64,000 bases of DNA from Azospirillum melinis (GTDB lineage: Bacteria; Pseudomonadota; Alphaproteobacteria; Azospirillales; Azospirillaceae), in NCBI RefSeq assembly GCF_013340935.1, contig NZ_WHOS01000029.1, positions 28,402-92,401 of the forward strand, read 5' to 3'. The position numbers and the translations under genes were made by a program. The notes under the pieces were generated by a model. It was not told where the DNA came from. It searched no databases and saw only the letters and a list, made by a program, of their open reading frames with translations. Below are positions 25,885-35,385 of this stretch, piece after piece. Position 1 is the stretch's first letter, and the number at the start of each line of letters is the position of its first letter.

Positions 25885-28500
25885 CTACGCCGGTGCTGGC
25901 AGGGCGATGTGCTCGTCCTCCGCGGCCAGAAGCCGCTCCACCGCTTCCGGCAGGGCGGGACGGGCGAAGTGGTAGCCTTGGGCGTATTGGCACAGACCGC
26001 GCAGATACACCGCTTCGTCCGCCGTTTCCACCCCTTCCGCCACGCAATCCAGCCGCAAAATGGTGGCAAGCCCGGCGATGACCTGGACGATGGCGGCGTT
26101 GCCCTCCCCTGTCGACACCGCGCGGACGAAGCTGCGGTCGATCTTCAGCACATCCACCGGCAGCTTGTGCAGATAGGCCAGCGACGAATAGCCGGTGCCG
26201 AAATCGTCGATCGACAGCCGCACGTCCATGTCGCGCAGGCTCTGCATCAGCATCCGGCATTCGTCCGGATCCTGGACCAGCAGGCTTTCGGTCAGTTCCA
26301 GCTTCAGGCTGGACGGCGGGATCGGCACCGCGTCCAGCAGGTCGCGCACGGCCCCGACGATGTCGTCGTCACGGAACTGTCGGGTGGAGACGTTGACGCT
26401 CATGAACAGCGGCACGGGTCTGGAGAAACGCGCCTGCCACGCCGCCAGCTGCCGCACCGCCTGTCCCAGCGCCCAGCGGCCCATCGGCGCGATCAGCCCG
26501 GTTTCCTCGGCCAGCGGGATGAACTCCAACGGAGACACCAGACCGCGGTCCGGGTGGTTCCACCGCATCAGCGCCTCGAAGCCGGCGATGGCACCGGTCT
26601 CCAGCAGGACGATGGGCTGGTAATACAGGCAGAGCTGCCCCTGCTCCAGCGCGGCGCGCAGGTCGGCCTCCATGCGCATCGCGGCCATCGCCTGCCGGCG
26701 CAGATTGGCGTCGAACACGTCGATGCGCGCCCGCCCGCCGCTCTTGGCGCGGTACATGGCGAGGCTGGCGTCGCGCAACATGTCCTCCGCCCGCTCGTAG
26801 CCGGTCTGGCTCAAGGCCACGCCGATGGAGGCGGTCAGCACCACGTCGTGCCCCTCGGCCAGCGTGACGGGCCGCGAGATGGCGCGGGCCATCCGCTCCG
26901 CCGCCTCCAGCGCGTCACCAGCATCGTCCATCTCGTCCACCAGCACGGCGAACTCGTCGGCGGACAGGCGGGCCAGCGTATCGCCGACGCGGCGGCTGAC
27001 GTCCAGCCGCTCGGCGACGATGCGCAGCATGCGGTCGCCGGCGCTGGTGCCGAGCGCGTCGTTGATCGCCTTGAAGCGGTCGAGGTCGATGATGATGGTG
27101 GCGAAGGGACGGGAGCCGGCACGGCGGTTGCGGTCGAGCGCCTGCCCGATGCGGTCCAGCAGAAGCGTGCGGTTCGGCAGGCCGGTCATGCTGTCGTGAA
27201 CGGCGTTGAACAGGATCTGCTGTTCGGCCTTCTTGCGCGCCGTGATGTCGGTCATCGAGCCGGCCATGCGGACCGCAAAGCCCTTGTCGTTGCGGACGGC
27301 CAGCCCGCGCACCAGCATCCACATCTCCTGTCCGCCCTTGCCGCGGATGCGGAACTCCTGCTGCAGGTGCGGACGTTCGCCAACCAGGTGCAGGCCGATC
27401 GCGGTGCGCAGCCCGTCGAGGTCGCCCGGCAGAACCCGATTGAACCATTCGTCGACGGAGCCGGCGATCTCCGCCTCCTCGAAGCCGAGCATCGCCTTCC
27501 AGCGCGGCGAGTAATAGACCTCGCCGCTGTCGATGTGCCAGTCCCACAGCCCGTCGGCGGCCCCGGCGGCGGCGAGGGCGTAGCGCTCCTCGCTCTGGCG
27601 CAGGCGCTGTTCGGCGGTCTTGCGGTCGGTCACGTCGGCCTGGCTGCCGACGAGGCGGATCGGTTTGCCGGCGGCGTCCAGAACGGCGATGCCGCGACAG
27701 GCCATCCAGCGGATCGCACCGGCGGCGTTGCGCATGCGGTATTCGACCTGGAAGGCCGCCTCCGCCCCGGTTTCCGATTCGGGCTCCGCCCGGCCGAGGG
27801 AAGCCATCGCATCGGTCAGGATGGCGCGGTCGGCCGCAAGGATGCGGCCCAGCCACTCCTGCGGCTCGTCGGTCAGGTCCGCCGGCGACAGCCCGAGAAG
27901 CGAGGCCCAGCGCGGCGAGTAATAGACGCGGTCGGTGACCAAGTCCCAGTCGTAAAGCCCGTCGTTGCTGGCCGCGGCGGCGAGCGCATAGCGTTCCTCG
28001 CTGCGGCGCAGCTCCTGTTCGGCATGCTTGCGGTCGGTGATGTCGGCGACCGACCCGACCAGCCGGATCGGCTCACCCGAATCGTCCATCACCGCCATGC
28101 CGCGGCAGACCAGCCAGCGCCAGTGCGGCTTCGCCGCAGCGGACGCATCGGCGCGGCGGACGCGGTGTTCGATCTGGAAGGGGACGGACAGCCCGACCAT
28201 CTGCGCCTCGAACGAGGCATGCAGCCAGTCGACGTCCTCCGGATGGACCAGCGAAAGCCAGTCGTTCGGCCGGTTGGATTCGCGGCTGGAATCGCCCGGC
28301 GGCAGACCGAGGAAATCCTTGAAGCGGGGGGAGAGGTACAGCGTGTCGCTGCGCAGGTCCCAATCCCAGACGCCTTCGGTTCCGGCCTTTTCCGCCAGCA
28401 GATATCGGTCGATGTTGGTGTTCAAGACCCCTCGTCGGACCTGTCGGCGGTCAGCGATTGGTGGGGCCTCCCACCGTTGAGGGTCAGATGGTATGGGCAT
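25885..28500 (-). CDS. PAS(x3)-GGDEF-EAL protein, likely c-di-GMP phosphodiesterase
   Basis: The product has 871 residues from ATG 28500. The ribosome site is weak, and a TTG near 28424 after GAGGGG is another possibility. Three PAS/PAC units occupy about residues 30-420, each with WDWDL/YDWDL and YYSPRW motifs. A GGDEF domain follows, but its signature reads LSADEF near 511 and lacks the two glycines. The EAL domain is intact: GFEALMRWNH near 641, LTES, DDFGTGYSSLAYLHKLPVDVLKIDRSF and EGVET. There are no membrane spans. The expected net activity is c-di-GMP breakdown under control of a cytosolic signal, with the GGDEF domain perhaps binding GTP as a regulator. Confidence 0.92.
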   Translation of the reverse strand: MPIPSDPQRWEAPPIADRRQVRRGVLNTNIDRYLLAEKAGTEGVWDWDLRSDTLYLSPRFKDFLGLPPGDSSRESNRPNDWLSLVHPEDVDWLHASFEAQMVGLSVPFQIEHRVRRADASAAAKPHWRWLVCRGMAVMDDSGEPIRLVGSVADITDRKHAEQELRRSEERYALAAAASNDGLYDWDLVTDRVYYSPRWASLLGLSPADLTDEPQEWLGRILAADRAILTDAMASLGRAEPESETGAEAAFQVEYRMRNAAGAIRWMACRGIAVLDAAGKPIRLVGSQADVTDRKTAEQRLRQSEERYALAAAGAADGLWDWHIDSGEVYYSPRWKAMLGFEEAEIAGSVDEWFNRVLPGDLDGLRTAIGLHLVGERPHLQQEFRIRGKGGQEMWMLVRGLAVRNDKGFAVRMAGSMTDITARKKAEQQILFNAVHDSMTGLPNRTLLLDRIGQALDRNRRAGSRPFATIIIDLDRFKAINDALGTSAGDRMLRIVAERLDVSRRVGDTLARLSADEFAVLVDEMDDAGDALEAAERMARAISRPVTLAEGHDVVLTASIGVALSQTGYERAEDMLRDASLAMYRAKSGGRARIDVFDANLRRQAMAAMRMEADLRAALEQGQLCLYYQPIVLLETGAIAGFEALMRWNHPDRGLVSPLEFIPLAEETGLIAPMGRWALGQAVRQLAAWQARFSRPVPLFMSVNVSTRQFRDDDIVGAVRDLLDAVPIPPSSLKLELTESLLVQDPDECRMLMQSLRDMDVRLSIDDFGTGYSSLAYLHKLPVDVLKIDRSFVRAVSTGEGNAAIVQVIAGLATILRLDCVAEGVETADEAVYLRGLCQYAQGYHFARPALPEAVERLLAAEDEHIALPAPA

Positions 28501-28618
28501 TTTGGTGAAGAAACCATAAATGCTCCAGGCACGCCGTTATCGCGGTTGCCGAGGGTTCCTTCTACGAAATTTTTTCCTATATTAGGATAGCTCGCCACTT
28601 CTTCCGAAACCGGCACCG

Positions 28619-29341
28619 ATGGATTGGTCCGATCAGGGAATCGTTCTGTCCTCCCGCCCCCAGGGGGAAGGGTCCGCCGTCGCGACCGTGCTGACGCGCG
28701 AACACGGCCGCCATGCCGGGATGGTGATGGGCGGACGCTCGGTGCGCCAGCGCGGCACGCTGGAACCGGGGACCCTGGTCCATGCCCGCTGGCGCGGCCG
28801 GCTGCCCGAGCATCTCGGCCATTTCACGCTGGAGTCGGTGAAGGGCTATGCCGCCAACTTCTTCGACGACGCCCAGGCGCTGGCCGCGCTCATCAGCGCC
28901 TGCGCGCTGGTGGAGGCGGCGTTGCCGGAGCGGGAGGCGCACCCCGCCCTGTTCGACGGGCTGCTCGCCCTGTTCGGCCTGCTGGACGGGCCGGCCTGGG
29001 CGGAGACCTATGTGCGATGGGAAATCGGGCTGCTGGCCGAGCTTGGATTCGGCCTCAACCTCGACCGCTGCGCGGTGTCGGGGGCCAACGACTACCTCGC
29101 CTATGTCAGTCCGCGCACCGGCCGTGCCGTGACCGCCTCGGTGGGGGAACCCTACCGCGACCGTCTGCTTCCCCTGCCCGATTTCCTGGCCGGGCGCGGC
29201 GGCGGCGGACCTGCCGCGGTGGCCGACGGGCTGCGGCTGACCGCGCATTTCCTGGAACGCCACGTGCTGAACGGGCCGCTGCCGCCCGCGCGTGAGCGCT
29301 TGAGAGAACGTTACGCGAACGCGGTAGCGCGTTCCGCCTGA
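28619..29341 (+). CDS. recO: DNA repair protein RecO
   Basis: The 240-residue product has the N-terminal OB fold (WSDQGIVLSSRPQGEGSAVATVLTREHGRHAGMVMGG) and the alpha-helical C-terminal region with RWEIGLLAELGFGLNLDRCAVSG. As in many alphaproteobacteria, the zinc-finger cysteines are incomplete. RecO works with RecR to load RecA on SSB-coated gaps. It lies 20 bases before parC on the same strand, a common alphaproteobacterial order. Confidence 0.93.
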   Translation: MDWSDQGIVLSSRPQGEGSAVATVLTREHGRHAGMVMGGRSVRQRGTLEPGTLVHARWRGRLPEHLGHFTLESVKGYAANFFDDAQALAALISACALVEAALPEREAHPALFDGLLALFGLLDGPAWAETYVRWEIGLLAELGFGLNLDRCAVSGANDYLAYVSPRTGRAVTASVGEPYRDRLLPLPDFLAGRGGGGPAAVADGLRLTAHFLERHVLNGPLPPARERLRERYANAVARSA

Positions 29342-29361
29342 AACTGCTAGACCCCCTCATC

Positions 29362-31587
29362 ATGAAGCCGCAAAATCCCGCCTCCGAAATCCTGGAAAAG
29401 CCGCTGGCCGACGCGCTCGGCGAGCGGTATCTCAGCTACGCGCTGTCCACCATCATGTCCCGCTCGCTGCCCGACGTGCGCGACGGGCTGAAGCCGGTGC
29501 ACCGAAGACTGCTGTTCGCCATGAGCCAGCTCCGGCTGGAACCGACGACACCGCCCAAGAAGTCGGCCCGCGTCGTCGGCGACGTGATCGGCAAGTTCCA
29601 TCCGCACGGCGACACCTCCGTCTACGACGCGCTGGTGCGGCTGGCGCAGGACTTCTCCGTCCGCTACCCGCTGGTCGACGGCCAGGGTAATTTCGGCAAT
29701 ATCGACGGCGATAACGCCGCAGCGATGCGGTACACCGAAGCCCGCCTGACCGAGGTCGCCAAGGCCCTGCTGGAGGGCATCGACGAGGACGCGGTCGATT
29801 TCCGCCCGACCTATGACGGCGACGGCGACGAGCCGGCGGTCCTGCCCGCCAACTTCCCCAATCTGTTGGCCAACGGGTCGAGCGGCATCGCCGTCGGCAT
29901 GGCCACCAACATCCCGCCGCACAATGTCGGCGAGATCTGCGACGCGCTGCGCCACCTGATCAAGCACCGCGACGCCAGCATCGAGACGCTGGTCGGCTTC
30001 ATGCCCGGCCCGGATTTCCCCACCGGCGGCCTGCTGGTCGAGTCGCGGCAGAATGTGATCGAAGCCTACCGCACCGGCCGCGGCGCCTTCCGCCTGCGCG
30101 CCCGCTGGGAGGTGGAGAAGCTGGGTCAGGGCACCTGGCAGATCGTCGTCACCGAGATGCCCTATCAGGTGCAGAAGGCCCGGCTGGTCGAGAAGATCGC
30201 CGAGCTGCTGCTGGCCAAGAAGCTGATCCTGCTGGACGACGTGCGCGACGAATCGGCGGAGGACGTCCGTCTCGTCCTGGTGCCGAAGAACCGCAACGTG
30301 GATCCCGAGGTTCTGATGGCCTCGCTGTTCCAGGCGACCGACCTGGAAATCCGCTTCTCGATGAACATGAACGTGCTGGGCGCCGACCATGTGCCGCGGG
30401 TGATGAACCTGCGCGAGGTGCTCCAGGCCTTCCTCGACCACCGGCACGAGGTGCTGGTCCGCCGCTCCAACCACCGGCTCAAGCAGATCGACCATCGCCT
30501 TGAGGTTCTCGGCGGCTATCTCGCCGCCTACCTGAATCTCGACGAGGTCATCCGCATCATCCGCGAGGAGGACGAGCCGAAGCAGGAGCTGATCCGCGCC
30601 TTCACCCTGACCGACGTGCAGGCTGACGCCATTCTCAACATGCGCCTGCGCAACCTGCGCAAGCTGGAGGAGATGGAGATCCGGCGCGAGCACGAGGCGC
30701 TGACCACCGAGAAGAACGGCCTGCTGGAACTGCTGGGCGACGAGACGCTGCGCTGGAAGCGGATCGCCGAGGGCGTGGCCGAGATCAAGAAGAAGTTCGG
30801 CGCCGGTGCGCTCGGCAAGCGGCGCACCGACGTGGCCGACGCGCCGACGGTGATCGAGGTGCCGCTGGACGCGCTGGTCGAGCGCGAGCCGGTGACCGTC
30901 CTCTGCTCGGCCAAGGGCTGGATCCGCACGGTGCGCGGCCACCTGACCGACGCCGAAGCGGAGGATGTGAAGTACAAGGACGGCGACACGCGCGGCTTCA
31001 TCGAACGGTGCGAGACGACCGACAAACTTCTGGTCTTCGCCAGCAACGGCAAGTTCTTCACCATCGGCGTCGACAAGCTGCCGCGCGGCCGCGGCTTCGG
31101 CGAGCCGGTCCGTCTGATGATCGACCTCGGCAACGACGTCGACATCGTCGACCTGTTCCGCCACCAGCCCGGCCGCACCCTGCTGGTGGTGTCGGAGGAC
31201 GGCCGCGGCTTCCGCGTCGAGGAGGCGGAGGTGCTGGCCCAGACCCGCGCCGGCAAGCAGGTTCTGAACCTGGAAGACGGCAAGTCCGCCCGCATCTGCC
31301 AGCCGGTGAGCGGCGACACGCTCGCCATCATCGGCAACAACCGCAAGATGCTGGTCTTCCCGCTCGAGCAGGTGCCGGTGATGACCCGCGGCAAGGGCGT
31401 CCAACTTCAGAAATACAAGGACGCCAGCGTCGCCGACGTGAAGACCTTCACGCTGGCCGAGGGACTGAGCTGGAAGAACGGCGAGCGCAACTTCAACGTC
31501 ACCGACCTGACAGGCTGGATGGGCGACCGCGCCGGCCAGGGCAGGATGCCGCCGAACGGCTTCCCGAAGAACAACCGCTTCCTGTGA
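29362..31587 (+). CDS. parC: DNA topoisomerase IV subunit A
   Basis: The product has 741 residues. The N-terminal breakage-reunion domain shows LSYALSTIMSRSLPDVRDGLKPVHRR, the HPHGDTSVYDALVRLAQDF helix, and the catalytic tyrosine in AAMRYTEARL. The coiled-coil tower follows, then a C-terminal set of beta-pinwheel blades (from about residue 500, for example VLCSAKGWIRTVRGH). The length and the 'HRRLLFAMSQLRL' context fit ParC rather than GyrA. With ParE it decatenates daughter chromosomes. A strong hairpin at 31605-31637 terminates it. Confidence 0.95.
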   Translation: MKPQNPASEILEKPLADALGERYLSYALSTIMSRSLPDVRDGLKPVHRRLLFAMSQLRLEPTTPPKKSARVVGDVIGKFHPHGDTSVYDALVRLAQDFSVRYPLVDGQGNFGNIDGDNAAAMRYTEARLTEVAKALLEGIDEDAVDFRPTYDGDGDEPAVLPANFPNLLANGSSGIAVGMATNIPPHNVGEICDALRHLIKHRDASIETLVGFMPGPDFPTGGLLVESRQNVIEAYRTGRGAFRLRARWEVEKLGQGTWQIVVTEMPYQVQKARLVEKIAELLLAKKLILLDDVRDESAEDVRLVLVPKNRNVDPEVLMASLFQATDLEIRFSMNMNVLGADHVPRVMNLREVLQAFLDHRHEVLVRRSNHRLKQIDHRLEVLGGYLAAYLNLDEVIRIIREEDEPKQELIRAFTLTDVQADAILNMRLRNLRKLEEMEIRREHEALTTEKNGLLELLGDETLRWKRIAEGVAEIKKKFGAGALGKRRTDVADAPTVIEVPLDALVEREPVTVLCSAKGWIRTVRGHLTDAEAEDVKYKDGDTRGFIERCETTDKLLVFASNGKFFTIGVDKLPRGRGFGEPVRLMIDLGNDVDIVDLFRHQPGRTLLVVSEDGRGFRVEEAEVLAQTRAGKQVLNLEDGKSARICQPVSGDTLAIIGNNRKMLVFPLEQVPVMTRGKGVQLQKYKDASVADVKTFTLAEGLSWKNGERNFNVTDLTGWMGDRAGQGRMPPNGFPKNNRFL

Positions 31588-31604
31588 GACTTGTATTTGG
31601 CGAC

Positions 31605-31646
31605 AAGCGCCCTCTCCTGCCCTGGGAGAGGGGGCTTGTTGCTTTT
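31605..31646 (+). terminator. Rho-independent terminator after parC
   Basis: AAGC and CCCTCTCC pair with GGAGAGGG and GCTT around a short loop, followed by TTGTTGCTTTT. It lies 17 bases past the parC stop. The T run reaches the end of the convergent motE gene. Confidence 0.8.
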
Positions 31647-32628
31647 ACTTCGGCGTCGTGACCGTCGCCGTCAGCGGCACGCGGCGTTCCACCAGGGCCG
31701 AGGTGACCTCCTTGGCCTTCACCGGGTCCATGGCGGCGAGGATCGGCGCGGTCTTCTGTTCCTTCATCTTCTGGATGACGCCCAGCAGCACCGGCATGTC
31801 GAGTTCCTCGAAGATGCGGGCCGCTTCCTTCGGCTTCATCGTCTCGTAGATTTTCACCAGGCTTTCCAGCTGAGCCGACTGCTTTTCGTCGCCCTGCGCC
31901 ATCAGCTTCTGGATGTCGGAACGGGTCTTCTCCATCTCCGCCACCTTCTGGTCGATCCGCTTCTCGGCGGCGGCCAGCAGGGCCTCGCGCTGCTCCATCT
32001 CCTTGGTGCGGCGCTCGATCTCGGCGCGACGGTCGGCGAAATGCTGGAGCAGTTCCTGGTTGTCGATGGGACCGAGAGGCGCCAGCGGCGCATTGGCCGC
32101 CGGAGCGTTGACCGGACCGCTGGACCCGCCGGGAGCCGGGGGAGCATCCTTGCCGGCCGGCTTGGTGGTCGCAGTGGGAGCCTGACCAGCCGCCATCTGG
32201 ATGGGCGGCGTCGCCGGAGGCGAGCTTTGCGGCCCCTGGGCGAGGCTGACCGGAAAATCGGGCAGGCGGGCGTCATGGGTGGCGAGGCGCCACAGGTCGC
32301 CGACCCGCACGCCCAGCATCAGCACCGCGACGAAGATGGTCAGCGGCAGCAGGCGGAAACGGGCGCCGCGCATCCGCGCCCGCAGCCGCTGGGTCAGGGG
32401 TACGCGCGGCGACGCCGGCTTGCGCACCTTGGCCTTCGCCTTGCTCTTCTTCGCCGGCACCTTTCCCGCCGCGGGGCGGACTGCCGGCAGTTGCGCCTGC
32501 TGTGCCTGCTGGGCAGCCAGTGTGGGAGAGGTGCGGACGCCCGTCGGAGCGGCGCCGGCCGGGCGGATCACGACCTTGGGTTCGCTGCCCGCCGCAGCGG
32601 GCCTGCCGTCACTGGTGCGCATGGTCAT
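31645..32628 (-). CDS. motE: MotE-like flagellar motor-associated protein
   Basis: The product has 327 residues. After a basic, Pro/Ala-rich cytoplasmic part there is one membrane span (about residues 92-108, LLPLTIFVAVLMLGV), then a low-complexity linker. A coiled coil follows (ELLQHFADRRAEIERRTKEMEQREALLAAAEKR). The C-terminal MgtE-N-like domain is YETMKPKEAARIFEELDMPVLLGVIQKMKEQKTAPILAAMDPVKAKEVTSAL. In Sinorhizobium, MotE is a periplasmic partner that stabilises MotC. The start overlaps the stop of the DUF6468 gene by four bases, in the unit fliL-fliM-DUF6468-motE. Confidence 0.85.
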   Translation of the reverse strand: MTMRTSDGRPAAAGSEPKVVIRPAGAAPTGVRTSPTLAAQQAQQAQLPAVRPAAGKVPAKKSKAKAKVRKPASPRVPLTQRLRARMRGARFRLLPLTIFVAVLMLGVRVGDLWRLATHDARLPDFPVSLAQGPQSSPPATPPIQMAAGQAPTATTKPAGKDAPPAPGGSSGPVNAPAANAPLAPLGPIDNQELLQHFADRRAEIERRTKEMEQREALLAAAEKRIDQKVAEMEKTRSDIQKLMAQGDEKQSAQLESLVKIYETMKPKEAARIFEELDMPVLLGVIQKMKEQKTAPILAAMDPVKAKEVTSALVERRVPLTATVTTPK

Positions 32629-33275
32629 CCAAGCCCCTTGCCGGCGTTCTCGATTGCCTGAAGCAGTTCGCGTTCGGCCCGCGACAGGCTTTCGCCATCA
32701 CGGGTGATGGGGTCGCGCGCCTCGGCCTGCGGTTCGGCACGGGCGGCACGGCGCGGCGCAACGTCCAGCCGGGCCGGCGGCGGCGCATGGTCGTCATGGT
32801 CGTGGTCGTCCTCGACCGGCAGGCTGCGCAAGGCCGGGCGCGGCGCCACCAGCGGGGCCTTCGCCGGGCTGCGCGCGGCCAGCGTCGGGGCAACCGCCAC
32901 GGAACGGCCGCCATCACGCCCGCTGTCGCGGCGACCACCATCACGTCCGCCGTCACGTTCGCCGACGCCGCCCAGCCGGTTGGCCAGCGCGTCGGCCGCC
33001 TCGATCATGAATTCCAGTTCGTCGCGCAGGGTCTGCGCCTTGTTCACGGTGCGCTGGAGATCCTCGCCGGTGTCGCTCGCCGCCTTCTTCAGCGTGCGCA
33101 CGCCGGTCTCCGCCCGCCCCATCGCGTCGTTCAGGCCCTGGATCAGTTCTGCCATCTCGCCACGGCTCTCGCGCAGCGCGATGATCTGCCGGTTCAGGAT
33201 GATCGCATAGGCGATGGTGGCAGCCAGCAGGCCGACCATCACGACGTCGATGATGATGGAGACCAGCGGACTCAT
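32625..33275 (-). CDS. DUF6468 membrane-anchored flagellar-cluster protein
   Basis: The 216-residue product starts with one membrane span (SIIIDVVMVGLLAATIAYAIIL) followed by a helical segment (MAELIQGLNDAMGRAETGVRTLKKAASDTGEDLQ ... ELEFMIEAADALANRLG). The region after that is long, basic, low in complexity and likely disordered. The family is found next to fliM in alphaproteobacteria and has no assigned biochemical role. It overlaps fliM and motE by four bases on each side, so it is translated with them and probably acts at the motor or export gate. Confidence 0.82.
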   Translation of the reverse strand: MSPLVSIIIDVVMVGLLAATIAYAIILNRQIIALRESRGEMAELIQGLNDAMGRAETGVRTLKKAASDTGEDLQRTVNKAQTLRDELEFMIEAADALANRLGGVGERDGGRDGGRRDSGRDGGRSVAVAPTLAARSPAKAPLVAPRPALRSLPVEDDHDHDDHAPPPARLDVAPRRAARAEPQAEARDPITRDGESLSRAERELLQAIENAGKGLG

Positions 33276-34345
33276 AACCTCATGACCTCCTGCTTGGGCA
33301 GTTCCTTTTCCAGGCGGACGGCGATGTGCCCGCCCTTGCGCCCCATCCGCCCCTGGAACATCGACACGTCGCCGCAGCGCAGCTCTATCGCGCCGTCGGG
33401 GGTGGCGTTCAGCAGGATGCGGGTGCCGACGCGCCAGTTCAGCACGTCGTGCAGGGTCATCGTCACCTCGTCCAGCACGGCCGACAGATCGACGTCCGTC
33501 ACCATCAGTTCCGAGGCCAGGTGGGTTTCCCAGATCGAGTCACGGCCGAACTTCTCGCCCATGAACATCTGGAGCAGCAGCTCACGCACCGGCTCCAGCG
33601 TCGCGTAGGGGATCATCAACTCCAACCGGCCGCCGCGATCCTCCATGTCGATGCGCAGCTTGACCAGCACCGCCGCATTGGCGGGACGCGCGATGGTGGC
33701 GAAGCGCGGGTTGGTCTCCAGCCGGTCGAAGCGGAAGGTGACGGGCGACAGCGGATCGAAGGCGGCGGACAGGTCGGACAGCACGACGTGGACCATGCGT
33801 TCCACGAGGTTGCGCTCGATGGTGGTGTAGGGACGCCCTTCGATGCGCATCGCCGCCGTGCCGCGCCGGCCGCCCAGCAGCACGTCGACGATGGAGTAGA
33901 TCAGCGCGGAGTCGACGACCATCAGGCCGTAATTGTCCCACTCCTCCGCCTTGAACACCGACAGCATCGCCGGCAGCGGGATGGAGTTCAGGTAATCGCC
34001 GAAACGCACCGACGAAATCTGGTCGAGGCTGACCTCGACGTTGTCGGAGGTGAAATTGCGCAGGCTCGTGGACATCATGCGGACGAGGCGGTCGAAGACC
34101 ACCTCCAGCATGGGCAGGCGTTCGTAGTTGACCAGCGCCGAGTTGACCAGCGCCATGATGCCGGAATTGTCGCCGTCGCCGGCGCCACCCTGGTCGAAGC
34201 CCAGCAGGCTGTCGATCTCGTCCTGGTTCAGGACGCGGGTCGACCCGCCGCCACCCATGTCGCCGACATCGCCGCTGTCCTCGGCCAATGCGGCCCATTC
34301 GGCGGCAAGCCGTTCTTCTTCGCTCAGTTCACCGGTGTCGCTCAT
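33272..34345 (-). CDS. fliM: Flagellar motor switch protein FliM
   Basis: The product has 357 residues. The CheY-P binding motif RVLNQDEIDSLLGF is at about residues 36-50, behind an acidic N-terminal extension longer than that of enteric FliM. The CheC-like middle domain holds MISTSLRNF-type and GGRRGTAAMRIEGRPYTTIERNLVERM blocks. The C-terminal SpoA domain includes LSAVLDEVTMTLHDVLNWRVGTRILL. FliM forms the C ring, binds phosphorylated CheY and sets rotation direction. It is 28 bases downstream of fliL on the same strand. Confidence 0.96.
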   Translation of the reverse strand: MSDTGELSEEERLAAEWAALAEDSGDVGDMGGGGSTRVLNQDEIDSLLGFDQGGAGDGDNSGIMALVNSALVNYERLPMLEVVFDRLVRMMSTSLRNFTSDNVEVSLDQISSVRFGDYLNSIPLPAMLSVFKAEEWDNYGLMVVDSALIYSIVDVLLGGRRGTAAMRIEGRPYTTIERNLVERMVHVVLSDLSAAFDPLSPVTFRFDRLETNPRFATIARPANAAVLVKLRIDMEDRGGRLELMIPYATLEPVRELLLQMFMGEKFGRDSIWETHLASELMVTDVDLSAVLDEVTMTLHDVLNWRVGTRILLNATPDGAIELRCGDVSMFQGRMGRKGGHIAVRLEKELPKQEVMRL

Positions 34346-34373
34346 CGGCCCCTATCCCCACCTGACCGGGCCC

Positions 34374-34925
34374 TCACTGGACCAGCATTTCCTTGAACAG
34401 CACGTCCTTCACCTTCACCGGGAACGCGGCGGCGGTGATGCGCAGAAGAAGTTCCTGGCGCAGCCGGTACATGCCGGCCGACCCGCGCAAGTCCTCCAGG
34501 CGCAGTTCGCGCAGGTAGACCTGGAAATTGTCGATGATGCGCGGCAACACATGCTCCACCGCCCCGACATCCTCCGGCTTCGACAGCTGGATGGAGATCT
34601 TGATCTTCAGGAAGGCCGGACGCTTGTTGCCGGTGTTCAGGTTCACCAGCATGTCCGGCAGGTCGTAGAAGATCGGGGAGGCATGGGCGGCGTCGCCCTT
34701 GCCGGCCTCGGCCCCATGTTCGCCTTCCGCCGCCGCAGCATGCTCTCCCTCCGCCGGCTTCTCCTTGCCCAGCAGCCCGTCGAGCAGGCCGGAGAAATAG
34801 ACGCCGGCACCGGCGCCGATCAGCAGGACCAGGGGAAGAACGACGAACAGGACCAGCTTCTTGCCGCTGAATTTCTTCCGGGGCAGGCCGTCGGTCAGTT
34901 CACCGGCATCGGTTTCGGCAGCCAT
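34374..34925 (-). CDS. fliL: Flagellar basal body-associated protein FliL
   Basis: The product has 183 residues: a basic cytoplasmic N-terminus, one membrane span (KLVLFVVLPLVLLIGAGAGVYFSGLL), an Ala/Glu-rich periplasmic linker (GEHAAAAEGEHGAEAGKG), and the FliL domain (FYDLPDMLVNLNTGNKRPAFLKIKISIQL ... LRITAAAFPVKVKDVLFKEMLVQ). FliL forms rings around the stators and supports torque. It is the first gene of the leftward flagellar unit and diverges from flgF across 538 bases of regulatory DNA. Confidence 0.95.
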   Translation of the reverse strand: MAAETDAGELTDGLPRKKFSGKKLVLFVVLPLVLLIGAGAGVYFSGLLDGLLGKEKPAEGEHAAAAEGEHGAEAGKGDAAHASPIFYDLPDMLVNLNTGNKRPAFLKIKISIQLSKPEDVGAVEHVLPRIIDNFQVYLRELRLEDLRGSAGMYRLRQELLLRITAAAFPVKVKDVLFKEMLVQ

Positions 34926-35258
34926 GACATCCTGGGATCGTTCGAGGTACGCAACGGCTCAGGCATGCGCCGCCTGACAGGGTCAAAGCTACTTTTGGGA
35001 TAGTTAATAACTCCTTTCGAGTGGGGAATGGACCGCCCCGGACGGGCAGGTTTCCCCCATCTGTCACCATTTCGGCACGGTTCTTGATTGGGGCTGACCG
35101 GCAATCCGTGCCCGCATTGTGTCCGCAGTCCGATTGGAGCGCGGGCACGCCCGGATTCCGCCGCCGGCCGGCCGCATCTCCCCTGGGATCGCCCCTGAGG
35201 ATTGTGGCCCACCGGCCAACGCCCTGCCGCACCTCTCGTGCGGTGGGAACGGGAGAGT

Positions 35259-35309
35259 CTTGCCCGGTGACACCCGGCAAGGAACGCCCTCCCCCCGGCA
35301 GATTCTGCC
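35259..35309. promoter_or_regulatory. Two palindromic candidate enhancer sites upstream of flgF
   Basis: The first is an imperfect 23-bp palindrome CTTGCC...GGCAAG (35259-35281, centre 35270). The second is a perfect 13-bp palindrome GGCAGATTCTGCC (35297-35309, centre 35303). The second is centred 84 bases upstream of the -24 GG of the sigma-54 promoter at 35386. Similar sites occupy the same place upstream of flgI and fliK. They are candidates for binding an FlbD-type activator. Confidence 0.6.
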
Positions 35310-35385
35310 CGGCATCCCCTGCCCCACCCGGCGGGACCGCCCGTCCCTTGCCCGCATTCCGTGGAATCCAAGGCTTCGGCGAAGT

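Noticed and set aside
25909..28590. Plus-strand open frame of 893 codons
   Set aside because: It is antisense to the PAS-GGDEF-EAL gene and has no recognisable domain or ribosome site.
29347..31404. Minus-strand open frame of 685 codons opposite parC
   Set aside because: ParC motifs fully explain the region.
35073..35088. Second possible sigma-54 promoter upstream of flgF (CGGCACGGTTCTTGAT)
   Set aside because: The -12 GC is replaced by GA and the site is nearly 400 bp from the gene; the site at 35386 is far better.
35099..35111. Possible minus-strand sigma-54 promoter for fliL
   Set aside because: GGGCACG and TTGC elements are present but the spacing is two bases too short, and -24/-12 spacing is strict.
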